This document shows positions 53,027-60,687 of a stretch of DNA of 64,000 nucleotides, in pieces; positions within the stretch are counted from its first letter, which is position 1; the number at the start of each line of letters is the position of its first letter. The DNA is from Fictibacillus phosphorivorans (GTDB taxonomy: Bacteria > Bacillota > Bacilli > Bacillales > Fictibacillaceae), in NCBI RefSeq assembly GCF_001619875.1, contig NZ_LRFC01000012.1:62001-126000 (forward strand), read 5' to 3'. The notes below the pieces were generated by a model. That model did not search any database and was not told the origin of the DNA. It saw only the letters and a program-made list of their open reading frames with translations. The translations under genes and the position numbers were made by a program.

Positions 53027-53125
53027 ATGGGTTATGGTTATGGTCATGATTGTGGGGGAGGATTTGCATTAATTTTAGTTCTTTTTATCCTTCTCATCAT
53101 TATAGGAGCTTGTTACTGCCATTGA
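53027..53125 (+). CDS. YjcZ/SscA-family sporulation micro-protein 1
   Basis: 32 codons starting MGYGYGHDCGGGFALILV, followed by a hydrophobic helix ending ACYCH. GGGAGG six bases before ATG 53027 (two more in-frame ATGs just upstream). The glycine/tyrosine-rich start and hydrophobic tail are typical of the YjcZ family of small spore-coat assembly proteins. The neighbouring sequence CTATATGATA could be a sigma-K-like -10, which is only a suggestion. Confidence 0.8.
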   Translation: MGYGYGHDCGGGFALILVLFILLIIIGACYCH

Positions 53126-53226
53126 TGGAGAATAGAATTTTTAATGGATAAAAAGGGCGAATACCTATGCGTCAATTACTGGTCATGCATAGGATAGTGT
53201 ACAGATGACTAAAGGAGGTGGCTTTC

Positions 53227-53322
53227 ATGGGTTACGGTGGACACGGGCATGGAAAAGGCTTCGCATTGATCGTTGTATTGTTTATTCTTTTGATTATCGT
53301 AGGTGCTGCATGTTTCTGCTAA
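53227..53322 (+). CDS. YjcZ/SscA-family sporulation micro-protein 2
   Basis: 31 codons starting [19 protein letters not shown] and ending AACFC. Similar to the gene 100 bp upstream, so a tandem duplication of the family is likely. AAAGGAGGTGG precedes ATG 53227. CATAGGATA at 53188 fits the known sigma-K -10 pattern CATANNNTA, but no convincing -35 lies at the usual distance. Confidence 0.85.
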   Translation: MGYGGHGHGKGFALIVVLFILLIIVGAACFC

Positions 53323-53416
53323 TATAATGCCAGTTTCGCAGGACCTTTTCTTATGAATGGGAACTGTCAGACTTGACGTTTAAAAGCAGTTTCGTTAATG
53401 TGTTGTTTTACTACTC

Positions 53417-53488
53417 TTGATCAAAAGGTGCAGTATATGTATGGTATGGTTAATCAAGGGGGAATGCAATCTGGTTCCCCCTTTTTAT
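53417..53488 (+). terminator. Terminator after the micro-proteins, with promoter-like sequence in front
   Basis: AAGGGGGAA and TTCCCCCTTTTT pair around TGCAATCTGG (53457-53483). Just before it TTGATC (53417) and TATGGT (53440) are spaced by 17 bp, which would start a transcript at the terminator itself. Most likely only the terminator matters. Confidence 0.7.
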
Positions 53489-53493
53489 ATTTT

Positions 53494-53673
53494 CTATAGA
53501 ACGTTTGAAATATAGGAAGAAATGAGCAGAATGGTAATAGAAACGTTAATTGTTCGGTAGACAGAATCTTGCTGCTTTGAGGACAAGTTCTTTTTGTCAC
53601 ATAATTTATGTGTGAGCGAATTGAACACAAATAAAAAGATTGGTGCTAAAAATACGAAGATATAGCCTGCCAT
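53494..53673 (-). CDS. Small membrane protein, 59 residues
   Basis: ATG 53673 (MAGYIFVFLAPIFLFVFN) preceded by GGAGG. The product has two hydrophobic helices (residues 2-18 and 41-57) joined by a charged loop (KLCDKKNLSSKQQD). The frame extends to 53748 without a better start. No family recognised. Confidence 0.6.
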   Translation of the reverse strand: MAGYIFVFLAPIFLFVFNSLTHKLCDKKNLSSKQQDSVYRTINVSITILLISSYISNVL

Positions 53674-53772
53674 ATAAAAACCTCCAACATGAACTACTTG
53701 TTTAACTTTACCAAAATATGTGGAATATGAATAGGAAAAATACTTCACATAAGATGAGAGAGGGGAGAGAGA

Positions 53773-54354
53773 ATGAGAAACAAATGGAAAGTTGCGTTTT
53801 TCGCGTTGTTGCTGTTCTTTTTAATTATACCTATTGGCATAGTGATACTTCTTTTGAAAGATCCTGCGGGTGGCCAATTGGATCAAAGCATGCTGAAATC
53901 AGATTTGCGTGAAAATCAAAAATTGCTGAGTATATATACAGAAAAAGAACAGGTTGAGAGTCTTCTGAATAAAGAATTACGAAAAAAAGCGCCAAAAGTC
54001 AATGTATACGTGAATTTAAGAAATGATGAGGCTGTTCTTAATGGTTCTTTTGTTGCTTTTAAGCAAGAGGTTCCCTATCAAATTACGTTTGAACCAGAAG
54101 TTATGGATAACGGTGATTTGCTTTTGAAAGAGAAGGATATGCAAGTCGGCCGCTTTCCTATACCGGGAGACGAGGTTTTTACACTGCTAAAAGATACGAT
54201 TGAATTCCCAGAATGGGTAGATGTATACCCAGCTGATGAAAGCATCTTAATGAGAGTAACCGAAATGCCAACAAAACCAGGTTATGCTGTTAAAGCGGAA
54301 GAGTTTGATTTAAAGAAGAACTCCATTAAATTAGGAGTCTATACGAGAAACTAA
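53773..54354 (+). CDS. YpmS family (DUF2140) membrane-anchored protein
   Basis: 193 residues with one N-terminal membrane helix (about 5-27), then an extracytoplasmic domain (VNVYVNLRNDEAVLNGSF, FEPEVMDNGDLLLKEKDMQVG) characteristic of the YpmS/DUF2140 family. Biochemical role unknown. GAGAGG-type site before ATG 53773. Confidence 0.82.
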   Translation: MRNKWKVAFFALLLFFLIIPIGIVILLLKDPAGGQLDQSMLKSDLRENQKLLSIYTEKEQVESLLNKELRKKAPKVNVYVNLRNDEAVLNGSFVAFKQEVPYQITFEPEVMDNGDLLLKEKDMQVGRFPIPGDEVFTLLKDTIEFPEWVDVYPADESILMRVTEMPTKPGYAVKAEEFDLKKNSIKLGVYTRN

Positions 54355-54402
54355 AAAAAGCGCTTCTTTTTTGCTCATTACGGAGAAGAAGCGCTTTTTA
54401 CA
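54352..54402 (+). terminator. Terminator of the YpmS-like gene
   Basis: AAAAAGCGCTTCTT and AAGAAGCGCTTTTT pair around a 20-base loop. Confidence 0.9.
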
Positions 54403-54486
54403 TTCGTCATGAATTATTCATACCCAAATGGAGAAAGTTGGATTATAATTATCATAGACATAGATTGACTAGAAAGCAGGGTTTGT

Positions 54487-54828
54487 ATGGAGACGGTGGA
54501 GGAAAGGTTAGAAAGGTTAGAATTTTATAATCAGCTTACGATAGAGAGTGTCGATCTAACTTCGTATCCGTTCTTCAGACTGGTCATGGAAAAAAAGCTC
54601 ACCGAGCAAGAAGTAAATGATATCTTTCTTCTATGCGATGAGCTTCAGAAAAAATATGAAATGCAGAGTGAAGAAGGCTTTGTTCATTACACGCCGCTGC
54701 TGCTGCATTTTGCAGGCATGTTAACACCAAAGCTTTCACCCAGAGAAACGATTACAGCATTGCTTCAGCAAGAAAAATACATTTACTTGATGGAGAAACT
54801 GTACGAATTATCTGTCCGTTACGAATGA
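54487..54828 (+). CDS. yhaI: DUF1878 family protein YhaI
   Basis: 113 residues, the same length and place as YhaI of B. subtilis. Helical, soluble, with [20 protein letters not shown] and [16 protein letters not shown]. No assigned function. Its end overlaps the convergent hpr gene by 10 bp. Confidence 0.88.
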   Translation: METVEERLERLEFYNQLTIESVDLTSYPFFRLVMEKKLTEQEVNDIFLLCDELQKKYEMQSEEGFVHYTPLLLHFAGMLTPKLSPRETITALLQQEKYIYLMEKLYELSVRYE

Positions 54829-55400
54829 GAAGAGGCAATTTCTTCAACGGCCATAACGGGCGAGGAAGGTTGTTCACCGATTGATGCTTCGATCTTTTCT
54901 TCTAGTTTGTTGAAAATAGACATAAAATCATCACCATAAAGATTACGGATAATTGACATGAGTTCTGGGAATTCAGGGAATCTTCCGAATAATTCTTTGA
55001 TTGGCATAGAAGCACTGAAAACACCGAACTTAGACGGGTCATATGTACTTAGCGTTTGCAGTAACAACTCTTCCCCTTTTGTTGTCAGACAAATGTATGT
55101 ATTTCGCTTATCGTCTTCTTTTTTAGAAAAGGTAAGGTAACCTTGTTCTTCTAGTTTCTTTGAGAAGTTAAAGGCTGTTGAAACGTGCATAACGCCAAAT
55201 TTAGCGATATCCGAAATCGAAGCACCTTCGAGATGATGAGCAATCCAAAGGATATGATGTTCGTTAATATTAAGTCCATAGTCTTTAATCCAATTCTGCC
55301 AGTCTTTTTCGACACTTTTCCATAAAGCTTTACTAATCTGTGAAAGTTTGTGACTATAGATCATGGCTTCTTGAAAACTATATAATTGATCTTTGTTCAT
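54819..55400 (-). CDS. hpr: Transition-state regulator Hpr/ScoC (MarR family)
   Basis: 193 residues. MarR-like winged helix with the almost invariant core [20 protein letters not shown] and [20 protein letters not shown], as in B. subtilis Hpr. It represses extracellular protease and sporulation genes. GGAGGGG upstream of ATG 55400 fixes the start. The C-terminal 60 residues are shorter and different from B. subtilis. Confidence 0.94.
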   Translation of the reverse strand: MNKDQLYSFQEAMIYSHKLSQISKALWKSVEKDWQNWIKDYGLNINEHHILWIAHHLEGASISDIAKFGVMHVSTAFNFSKKLEEQGYLTFSKKEDDKRNTYICLTTKGEELLLQTLSTYDPSKFGVFSASMPIKELFGRFPEFPELMSIIRNLYGDDFMSIFNKLEEKIEASIGEQPSSPVMAVEEIASSHS

Positions 55401-55565
55401 TTTTAAAATGCCCCTCCATCTTATAAAACACATCCTATTCCTCATTATGCCAGTATTTCCTATAATAAGAAAGTAAAATTTTTCAATATTTCCGTATTTT
55501 TTTAGTAAAATAGTTATACATCTTTAAGCAGATAGATAGGTTCTTCACATGTTTAGCTTTAAACA

Positions 55566-55594
55566 AAAAAATTCTCCAAGCCGGAGAATTTTCT
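55566..55594 (-). terminator. Terminator of yhaH
   Basis: On the minus strand AAAATTCTCC and GGAGAATTTTTTT pair around GGCTT. Confidence 0.87.
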
Positions 55595-55601
55595 TGAGAA
55601 A

Positions 55602-55883
55602 TTATTTAATTTCTTGTTCCATTTCTTCTGAAACTTCTTCAATAGTAGAAGCCGCAGTTTCTTTTAGAGCTTCTTCTTTTTCTTTATTAGCAAATTTGAT
55701 TTTTGCTCTAAGCTGAATCCCGTCACGCTTGATGCTAGAGAAAGTAGATTTCATTTTATCCATATTTTCTTTCAGGTCTTTTCTAACTTCCTTACCTGCT
55801 TTCGGTGTTGAAAGCAATGTAGCTGCTGCTGTTACTACCGTTCCTAATGCGAAACCTACTACCATGGATTTTTGTTTTGACAT
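55602..55883 (-). CDS. yhaH: YtxH-domain protein YhaH
   Basis: 93 residues. A short hydrophobic segment (GFALGTVVTAAATLLSTP) at residues 8-26 followed by GKEVRKDLKENMDKMKSTF and a charged amphipathic helix. GGGAGG precedes ATG 55883. Stress-related YtxH family; next to hpr as in B. subtilis. Confidence 0.9.
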   Translation of the reverse strand: MSKQKSMVVGFALGTVVTAAATLLSTPKAGKEVRKDLKENMDKMKSTFSSIKRDGIQLRAKIKFANKEKEEALKETAASTIEEVSEEMEQEIK

Positions 55884-56277
55884 CTTATATTTCCTCCCCA
55901 TTCTTTTAATATCTAATGAATTCGTGAATATCTCTTATAATCCTATGAAAAATAATGACGAATATAAAAATATTTCCCGATAGATTTCGTCATGTTTGGA
56001 CAAGATAGACCATGCAAATTTCTTCCGAGTCGAAACAAAAAACGGTGCAGATCCAGCAGGGGCGACGAAATGGACTTCAACTGCAGGTTTTTCGCGAAAA
56101 AAGTATCAATTGTCTAAATCAGCAGATATTTGGCTGAGTTTGGAGAAAGAAAGGTAAAATAAAAAGAAAAAAAAGATTCTTTTTGTAGAGGACAAACATT
56201 AAAAAAGAAATGATAGTCATTGACGAAGGGGATCAAAAGAGGGTATACATAAATAAAAAAGGCTGGAGGGATATGGG
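55884..56277. other. Intergenic stretch upstream of the DUF1232 gene
   Basis: Between divergent genes. Contains a good promoter at 56220-56249 and the yhaH promoter region. From 55996 (TTG) a frame of 53 codons ending at 56157 reads protein-like (FFRVETKNGADPAGATKW) but has no ribosome-binding site; it may be a decayed gene. Nothing else recognised. Confidence 0.45.
56220..56249 (+). promoter_or_regulatory. Sigma-A-type promoter of the DUF1232 gene
   Basis: TTGACG at 56220-56225 and TATACA at 56244-56249, 18 bp apart, 28 bp before the TTG start. Confidence 0.65.
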
Positions 56278-56700
56278 TTGAAACAAAATACAATCGGAAA
56301 TTATTTCAACAAAATGAAAGAAAAAGCGAATGCTGTCCTTGAAAGTTCTACCCAAACAGGTGAACTTGTATCAGAAGCGGAAAGCAAAAGTTCACAGCCA
56401 GAAAGCCAGGGACTGATTAAATTAGGATCCCAGGTAAAAGCTCTCGTCCGACTTGTAAAAATGTATAAAAAAGGCGATTATCGAGATGTATCTAAAAAAT
56501 CTATGGTACTCATCGTGGCTGGACTGCTGTATTTTGTGAGTCCGATCGATGCTGTTCCGGATTTTTTAATCGGTGCAGGATTACTAGATGATGCCACTGT
56601 TCTTGCTTTTATTTTTAAAACATTATCAAGCGAAATAGATGCGTTCCAATCTTGGGAAGAAGAAAAAGAGGAAGACACATACGTAAAGCCAGCTCCATAA
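56278..56700 (+). CDS. DUF1232 (YkvA-like) membrane protein
   Basis: 140 residues. The family motif YFVSPIDAVPDFLIGAGLLDD lies at about residues 84-105 (YFVSPIDAVPDF shown). One to two membrane segments around it. N-terminal 60 residues are polar. TTG start at 56278 with GGAGGG upstream. Function unknown. Confidence 0.85.
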   Translation: MKQNTIGNYFNKMKEKANAVLESSTQTGELVSEAESKSSQPESQGLIKLGSQVKALVRLVKMYKKGDYRDVSKKSMVLIVAGLLYFVSPIDAVPDFLIGAGLLDDATVLAFIFKTLSSEIDAFQSWEEEKEEDTYVKPAP

Positions 56701-56718
56701 GGAACTGGCTTTTTATTA
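56685..56718. terminator. Terminator between the DUF1232 gene and trpP
   Basis: AAAGCCAG and CTGGCTTT pair with CTCC..GGAA inside, followed by TTTATT on the plus strand; weaker on the minus. Confidence 0.82.
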
Positions 56719-56722
56719 TTTA

Positions 56723-57235
56723 TTAAGCTGTTAAATTTGATCGTTTAGAAAATCGTTCTGCTACTGGATAAATGAAGAACATGATCAATCCGCTAACAAT
56801 GCTCGTCGGAACAACAATCATTCCGATAAAACTGAATAATGAGCCAGGCAGTCCGGCTACAAGCATTGCGACAAGAAGGAATAGTGTTCCACTGATAATG
56901 GTTCCGACTACCGTTAGAAGAACGGCGCTAATCGCATTAACTCTTACTTTTTTAGCTAACATAAACAATGCCAAGAAAATAAAAGCAGTTATAGGTTTTT
57001 CAATGATATTTGCAATTTGTCCGCCAGCCATTCCTGTTGTTAGTGCTGAAATAACACCTGCTGCCATACTTGCGATCAAGACGTTTTGTTTCGTAGGAGC
57101 AAGCATGATGGCTAAAAACATCATAACAAGCAGCAAATCAGGTTTCATTCCAAAAAATAATGGCGGAACGATCGTGTGAAAAACATACCCTAATGCAATA
57201 AGTACAGAAGTTAAAGCTAGTGATTTTGTATTCAT
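56723..57235 (-). CDS. trpP: Tryptophan transporter TrpP
   Basis: 170 residues with five to six membrane helices. FHTIVPPLFFGMKPDLLLVMMF and GVISALTTGMAGGQIANIIEKP are the TrpP-family features. It takes up tryptophan. The upstream region carries a TRAP-type triplet array, matching TRAP control known in B. subtilis. Follows serC on the same strand with 117 bp between. Confidence 0.93.
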   Translation of the reverse strand: MNTKSLALTSVLIALGYVFHTIVPPLFFGMKPDLLLVMMFLAIMLAPTKQNVLIASMAAGVISALTTGMAGGQIANIIEKPITAFIFLALFMLAKKVRVNAISAVLLTVVGTIISGTLFLLVAMLVAGLPGSLFSFIGMIVVPTSIVSGLIMFFIYPVAERFSKRSNLTA

Positions 57236-57237
57236 TT

Positions 57238-57289
57238 CTCATCTCTCCTCAGCTATTCTTTAGCCTAATTTCTCTCCAATAGTGCCCTC
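57238..57289 (-). promoter_or_regulatory. TRAP-binding triplet site overlapping the trpP ribosome-binding site
   Basis: On the minus strand the RNA just before the start reads UAG-CU-GAG-GA-GAG-AU-GAG-AA-AUG: four consecutive U/GAG triplets at exactly 2-base spacing. Further GAG, GAG and UAG triplets lie upstream at wider spacing (57265-57289), making seven in all. The SD GAGGAGAG lies inside, so TRAP bound to tryptophan would block translation, as known for trpP of B. subtilis. Confidence 0.82.
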
Positions 57290-57352
57290 ATGACCTATTG
57301 CGAAAGTACTTTTATGTTAACAGATGTGCATACAACTGAAAAGAGGTAAGAA

Positions 57353-58432
57353 TCACTTACCGTATTTTTCCTGAAATTGAACCATGAACGTTGCAAGGCT
57401 GTCGCAGGATTCTTGGGGAACGGCATTATAGATAGATGCTCTGAATCCACCCACAGATCGGTGACCTTTTAATCCGTAAATTCCGTTTTCTTCGCTTTCT
57501 TTGATAAACTGCTGTTCTAGCTCTTTGCTGCCTAACGTGAAGGTTACATTCATGTTTGAGCGTGAATCTGGTGTTGCGTAGCCGTTATAAAAATCATGGC
57601 TCTGGTCGATTGCATCATAGATGACTTTTGCTTTCTTCTGATTCCTCACTTCCATCTCGTTCACACCACCTGATCTCTCAACCCAATCGAGTACGAGGTT
57701 AAGAAGATAAATGGAATAGACAGGAGGGGTGTTGTATAGTGATTTGTTTTTCGCATGAACAGAATAGGACAAGATCGATGGGACAGCATTACTTTCTTGC
57801 AAAAGATCTTTTCGAATAATAACAGCAGTTACACCAGAGGGGCCGAGGTTCTTTTGAGCTCCGGCATAGATCAAACCGTATTTATCGACAGAAAAGGGTC
57901 TGCTCATTATATCACTAGACATGTCAGCGATAAGAGTAGGGTGCGAAAAAGCATTTAAGTCAGGCCACTGAGTACCATAAATCGTGTTGTTAGATGTGAT
58001 GTGAAGGTAGGCATCGTTTTCACTTGGTACATAATCCATCACAGGGAGCGTACGGTAAGCGGAATCCTTCCCACTTATAACGGCTTCACTGGATCCGATT
58101 CTTTGTGCTTCTTGGTACGCTTTTTCAGACCAAGAGCCTGTTAATATATACTTTGCAGTTTTTCCATCAGGGATAAGGTTCATGGGAATCATAGCAAATT
58201 GCAGACTTGCGCCACCTTGTAAAAACAAAACATCATGTGTATCTGGGATGTCGAGCAAGCTCCTCATTCGGTTCTTTGCTTGTTCATGAATGTCTTCGTA
58301 ATCTTTTCCCCTATGGCTGTGCTCCATGATATTTAAACCTGTGCCCTGAAAGTCATCCCATTCTTCTTTCGCTTGCTGCATAACCTCTTTTGGTAATGTT
58401 GTTGGTCCTGCTTGAAAATAGATGCGTGTCAT
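57353..58432 (-). CDS. serC: Phosphoserine aminotransferase
   Basis: 359 residues. The PLP lysine is in YAGAQKNLGPSG, and FQAGPTTLP, LNIMEHSHRG and GFRASIYNA are family motifs. Makes 3-phosphoserine from 3-phosphohydroxypyruvate in serine synthesis. GGAGGAGAA precedes ATG 58432. Confidence 0.96.
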   Translation of the reverse strand: MTRIYFQAGPTTLPKEVMQQAKEEWDDFQGTGLNIMEHSHRGKDYEDIHEQAKNRMRSLLDIPDTHDVLFLQGGASLQFAMIPMNLIPDGKTAKYILTGSWSEKAYQEAQRIGSSEAVISGKDSAYRTLPVMDYVPSENDAYLHITSNNTIYGTQWPDLNAFSHPTLIADMSSDIMSRPFSVDKYGLIYAGAQKNLGPSGVTAVIIRKDLLQESNAVPSILSYSVHAKNKSLYNTPPVYSIYLLNLVLDWVERSGGVNEMEVRNQKKAKVIYDAIDQSHDFYNGYATPDSRSNMNVTFTLGSKELEQQFIKESEENGIYGLKGHRSVGGFRASIYNAVPQESCDSLATFMVQFQEKYGK

Positions 58433-58573
58433 CGTTCTCCTCCTTCAATTATAAACTCCCATAAAATGATCCGCGCGGACTCTAGCTTAATTAAGAATTG
58501 CTTTAGATTTGTAAAAATGCTTTTTCTAAGAATCGATGCTTTTGAATTATTTCTTTATCATCTTCCCTGAAAA

Positions 58574-58702
58574 GTTGATTGGAGTGTAAGGTGCGAGACT
58601 CCTGCGGGACAGGCGGGCAGGTGAGACACTTAAGAGTGAAACGTACGAATGTGGCTCACCGTCTGCCCCGCGGAAAGCGAGCATCCTGCAACGGAAATCA
58701 AC
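58574..58702 (+). repeat. Dispersed modular inverted repeat, copy R6 (standard)
   Basis: About 129 bp: GTTGATTGGAGTGTAAGGTG, CTCCTGCGGGACAGG, GGTGAGACACTTAAGAG...AATGTGGCTCACC, GCCCCGCGGAAAGCGAGC and GGAAATCAAC. Lies in the 354-bp gap between serC and hit, whose remainder holds only the hit terminator and the serC promoter region. Confidence 0.92.
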
Positions 58703-58741
58703 CACTTTCAAGAGCAACAAAGATTGTGCAAAAACGAATAT

Positions 58742-58777
58742 GAAAAAACTGCCTCGTTTAAAAAAAGGCAGTTTTAA
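58742..58777 (-). terminator. Terminator of hit
   Basis: On the minus strand AAAACTGCCT and AGGCAGTTTTTT pair around TTTTTTAAACG. Confidence 0.88.
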
Positions 58778-58786
58778 TATGTAACG

Positions 58787-59215
58787 TTAGTTTTTAACGT
58801 TTTCTTTTATATTTTTTGCAATTTCAGTCATCTCGTTTGCAGGGGTATCCTGCGTTTTCCAGACCGCACCAAAGCCGTCTCCCGTTCCATATCGAGGGAT
58901 AAAGTGCATGTGATAATGGAAAACAGATTGTCCAGCTGCTTCACCGTTGTTATTTAGGATGTTCAAACCGATTGGATTAAACGTTTGTTTAATTCCAGAA
59001 GCAATTTTAGGCACGACAGAATAAAGTTTTGCTGCTGTTTCTGCAGACAACTCAAAAATATCCTTAGCGTGTTCTTTAGGAATGATCAGCGTATGTCCTT
59101 TTGTCACTTGGCTGATGTCTAAAAATGCTAAGACGTTCTCATCTTCATACACTTTGTAGGATGGAATTTCACCCGCAACAATTTTACAAAAAATGCAATT
59201 TGAATCGTGGGACAA
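58787..59215 (-). CDS. hit: HIT family nucleotide-binding protein
   Basis: 142 residues. Zinc-type start NCIFCKIVAGEIPS and the histidine triad FHYHMHFIP near the end. The family hydrolyses purine-linked nucleotide phosphoramidates. GAGGTG is seven bases before TTG 59215, which gives an N-terminus of the same length as B. subtilis Hit; the earlier GTG 59224 overlaps the site. In B. subtilis hit faces ecsAB; here ecsAB is missing. Confidence 0.92.
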   Translation of the reverse strand: MSHDSNCIFCKIVAGEIPSYKVYEDENVLAFLDISQVTKGHTLIIPKEHAKDIFELSAETAAKLYSVVPKIASGIKQTFNPIGLNILNNNGEAAGQSVFHYHMHFIPRYGTGDGFGAVWKTQDTPANEMTEIAKNIKENVKN

Positions 59216-59346
59216 GTGGCTCACCTCATTTTTTTACTTATCATATCACACAATAATAGCCAAAAAAATAATGCTTTTTGTTAAAAGCTCATAACAGAAA
59301 GGTTTCGATCTCGGTTTTATTTTGTTCTTTTCTTCATCATTGAAAA

Positions 59347-59413
59347 GTTGATTGGAGCGGAAGGCGCGAGACTCCTGCCCTGCGGAAAGCGAGCGCCTGC
59401 AGCGGAAATCAAC
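59347..59413 (+). repeat. Dispersed modular inverted repeat, copy R7 (minimal)
   Basis: A 67-bp copy having only the two ends: GTTGATTGGAGCGGAAGGCG then CTCCTGCCCTGCGGAAAGCG and GCGGAAATCAAC. The GGTGAG...CTCACC core is absent. It can fold as one hairpin. Confidence 0.88.
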
Positions 59414-59480
59414 CTCTTTTAAAGTAACAGCAAAAATAAAGAAGAAGGGTCCTATTGAATAATAGAACCCTCCTTTGTGA

Positions 59481-59834
59481 GACGGCAAAGATGTTGCAAA
59501 CGCAATCCGTTGGGCAAGAAAGAGGAAAGTTAAGTTTCGAATTCGTACAGGAAGACACAGTTATGATGCTTATTTCTAGCGTTAAGAAGCATTGTTCAGT
59601 TTGTTATATATTACAAAGTGGCAGAATGAAAATGAAGCAAAGATTAATACGCGCTGGGTAGAGAACTTAAGGGACTCTCTTTTGCCTTATGCTGAGGGGG
59701 CTTATGTGAATTGGCTCGAACAATGTTACTTTGTAAACTTGCCTCGCTTGATTGAGGTGAAAACGAAATACGATCCGGAAAACGTGTTCAAGTTTCCATT
59801 AGGAATTCCTACTGCAGATTCGATTACTTAATAT
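59481..59834 (+). pseudogene. Remnant of an FAD-binding oxidoreductase (BBE family) with large deletion
   Basis: From 59490 one frame reads VANAIRWARKR then RIRTGRHSYDAY, the N-terminal FAD-binding motif with its flavin-linked histidine, and stops at 59579. From about 59620 a different frame reads NWLEQCYFVNLPRLIEVK then KYDPENVFKFPLGIPT, the C-terminal BBE (berberine-bridge) end of the same enzyme family. The roughly 350 residues between are missing, so the gene has been reduced by an internal deletion. B. subtilis relatives are YgaK and YvdP. Lies where ecsAB would be. Confidence 0.85.
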
Positions 59835-59887
59835 TGTGAAGGCCGAAACTAATTTTGAATTCATAACGTAAAAGTGGAGGGAGGTAG

Positions 59888-60661
59888 ATGATGAACGCTT
59901 ATGAAGAAAAGGTATTAGAAGAATTGAAAATCTGGGAAATTGAGATGTGCAAAAGGCCCTCACTTTGGAATAAAGCAACAAAATCGGTTCAAACCAAGAT
60001 CAACGAGAAAATTCCTCAAAAAGTGCACGACGTGATTACGGGAAGTATGAAACAAATGATAAAAGCCACGTTGATCGGATCAAAATATACAACAAAAAGA
60101 ACGATTAAATTTACTGCAGATCTTCGTGAACGGGATTACAAATTTCAAGATCGACTGGCTTTCTATAGAAAAACAGCGGCAGTAGAAGGAGCTGGAACCG
60201 GTGCAGGCGGTATTTTGCTCGGACTAGCAGACTTTCCTTTGCTTCTTGGTATTAAGATGAAGTTCCTTTTTGAAGCTGCAAGTATATATGGATTGGATGT
60301 AAAGGACTACAGAGAGCGTATCTTCATTCTTCATGTCTTTCGTCTTGCATTTTCCGATCCTCATAAACGGAAAGAGGCATATGAAAATGTTGTTCATTGG
60401 AAAGAAACCATTACTAAGTTTCCAGAGCATCCAAATTCATTAGACCAATTGAATTGGCAGGAATTGCAGCAGGATTACCGAGATCATATCGACCTTATAA
60501 AAATGCTTCAGATGGTGCCAGGTCTAGGGGCGGTTGTAGGAGCGTATGCCAATTATCATTTTCTAGATGACCTTGGCCAAGTGGCGAAGAATTGTTTTAG
60601 GTGGCGCCTGTTAACAGATGAGAAGAACAAAAGAAACATAATTAAAAAGCACCCATATTGA
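59888..60661 (+). CDS. ecsC: EcsC family protein
   Basis: About 257 residues. Central EcsC domain with glycine-rich helix (GAGTGAGGILLGLADFPLLL) and DYRERIFILHVF. Its B. subtilis relative is the third gene of the ecsABC ABC-transporter operon needed for secretion and intramembrane proteolysis, but ecsA and ecsB are not present here. GGAGGGAGG precedes ATG 59888/59891. Confidence 0.9.
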   Translation: MMNAYEEKVLEELKIWEIEMCKRPSLWNKATKSVQTKINEKIPQKVHDVITGSMKQMIKATLIGSKYTTKRTIKFTADLRERDYKFQDRLAFYRKTAAVEGAGTGAGGILLGLADFPLLLGIKMKFLFEAASIYGLDVKDYRERIFILHVFRLAFSDPHKRKEAYENVVHWKETITKFPEHPNSLDQLNWQELQQDYRDHIDLIKMLQMVPGLGAVVGAYANYHFLDDLGQVAKNCFRWRLLTDEKNKRNIIKKHPY

Positions 60662-60678
60662 AGCGGGTGCTTTTGGTT
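60646..60678. terminator. Terminator between ecsC and ferritin-like gene
   Basis: AAAAAGCACCC and GGGTGCTTTT pair around ATATTGAAGC; useful for both convergent genes. Confidence 0.88.
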
Positions 60679-60687
60679 ATGGATCAT

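Noticed and set aside
59455-59661. Separate 68-codon gene before the oxidase remnant
   Set aside because: It is the wrong frame of the FAD-binding fragment; the conserved motif is in the neighbouring frame.
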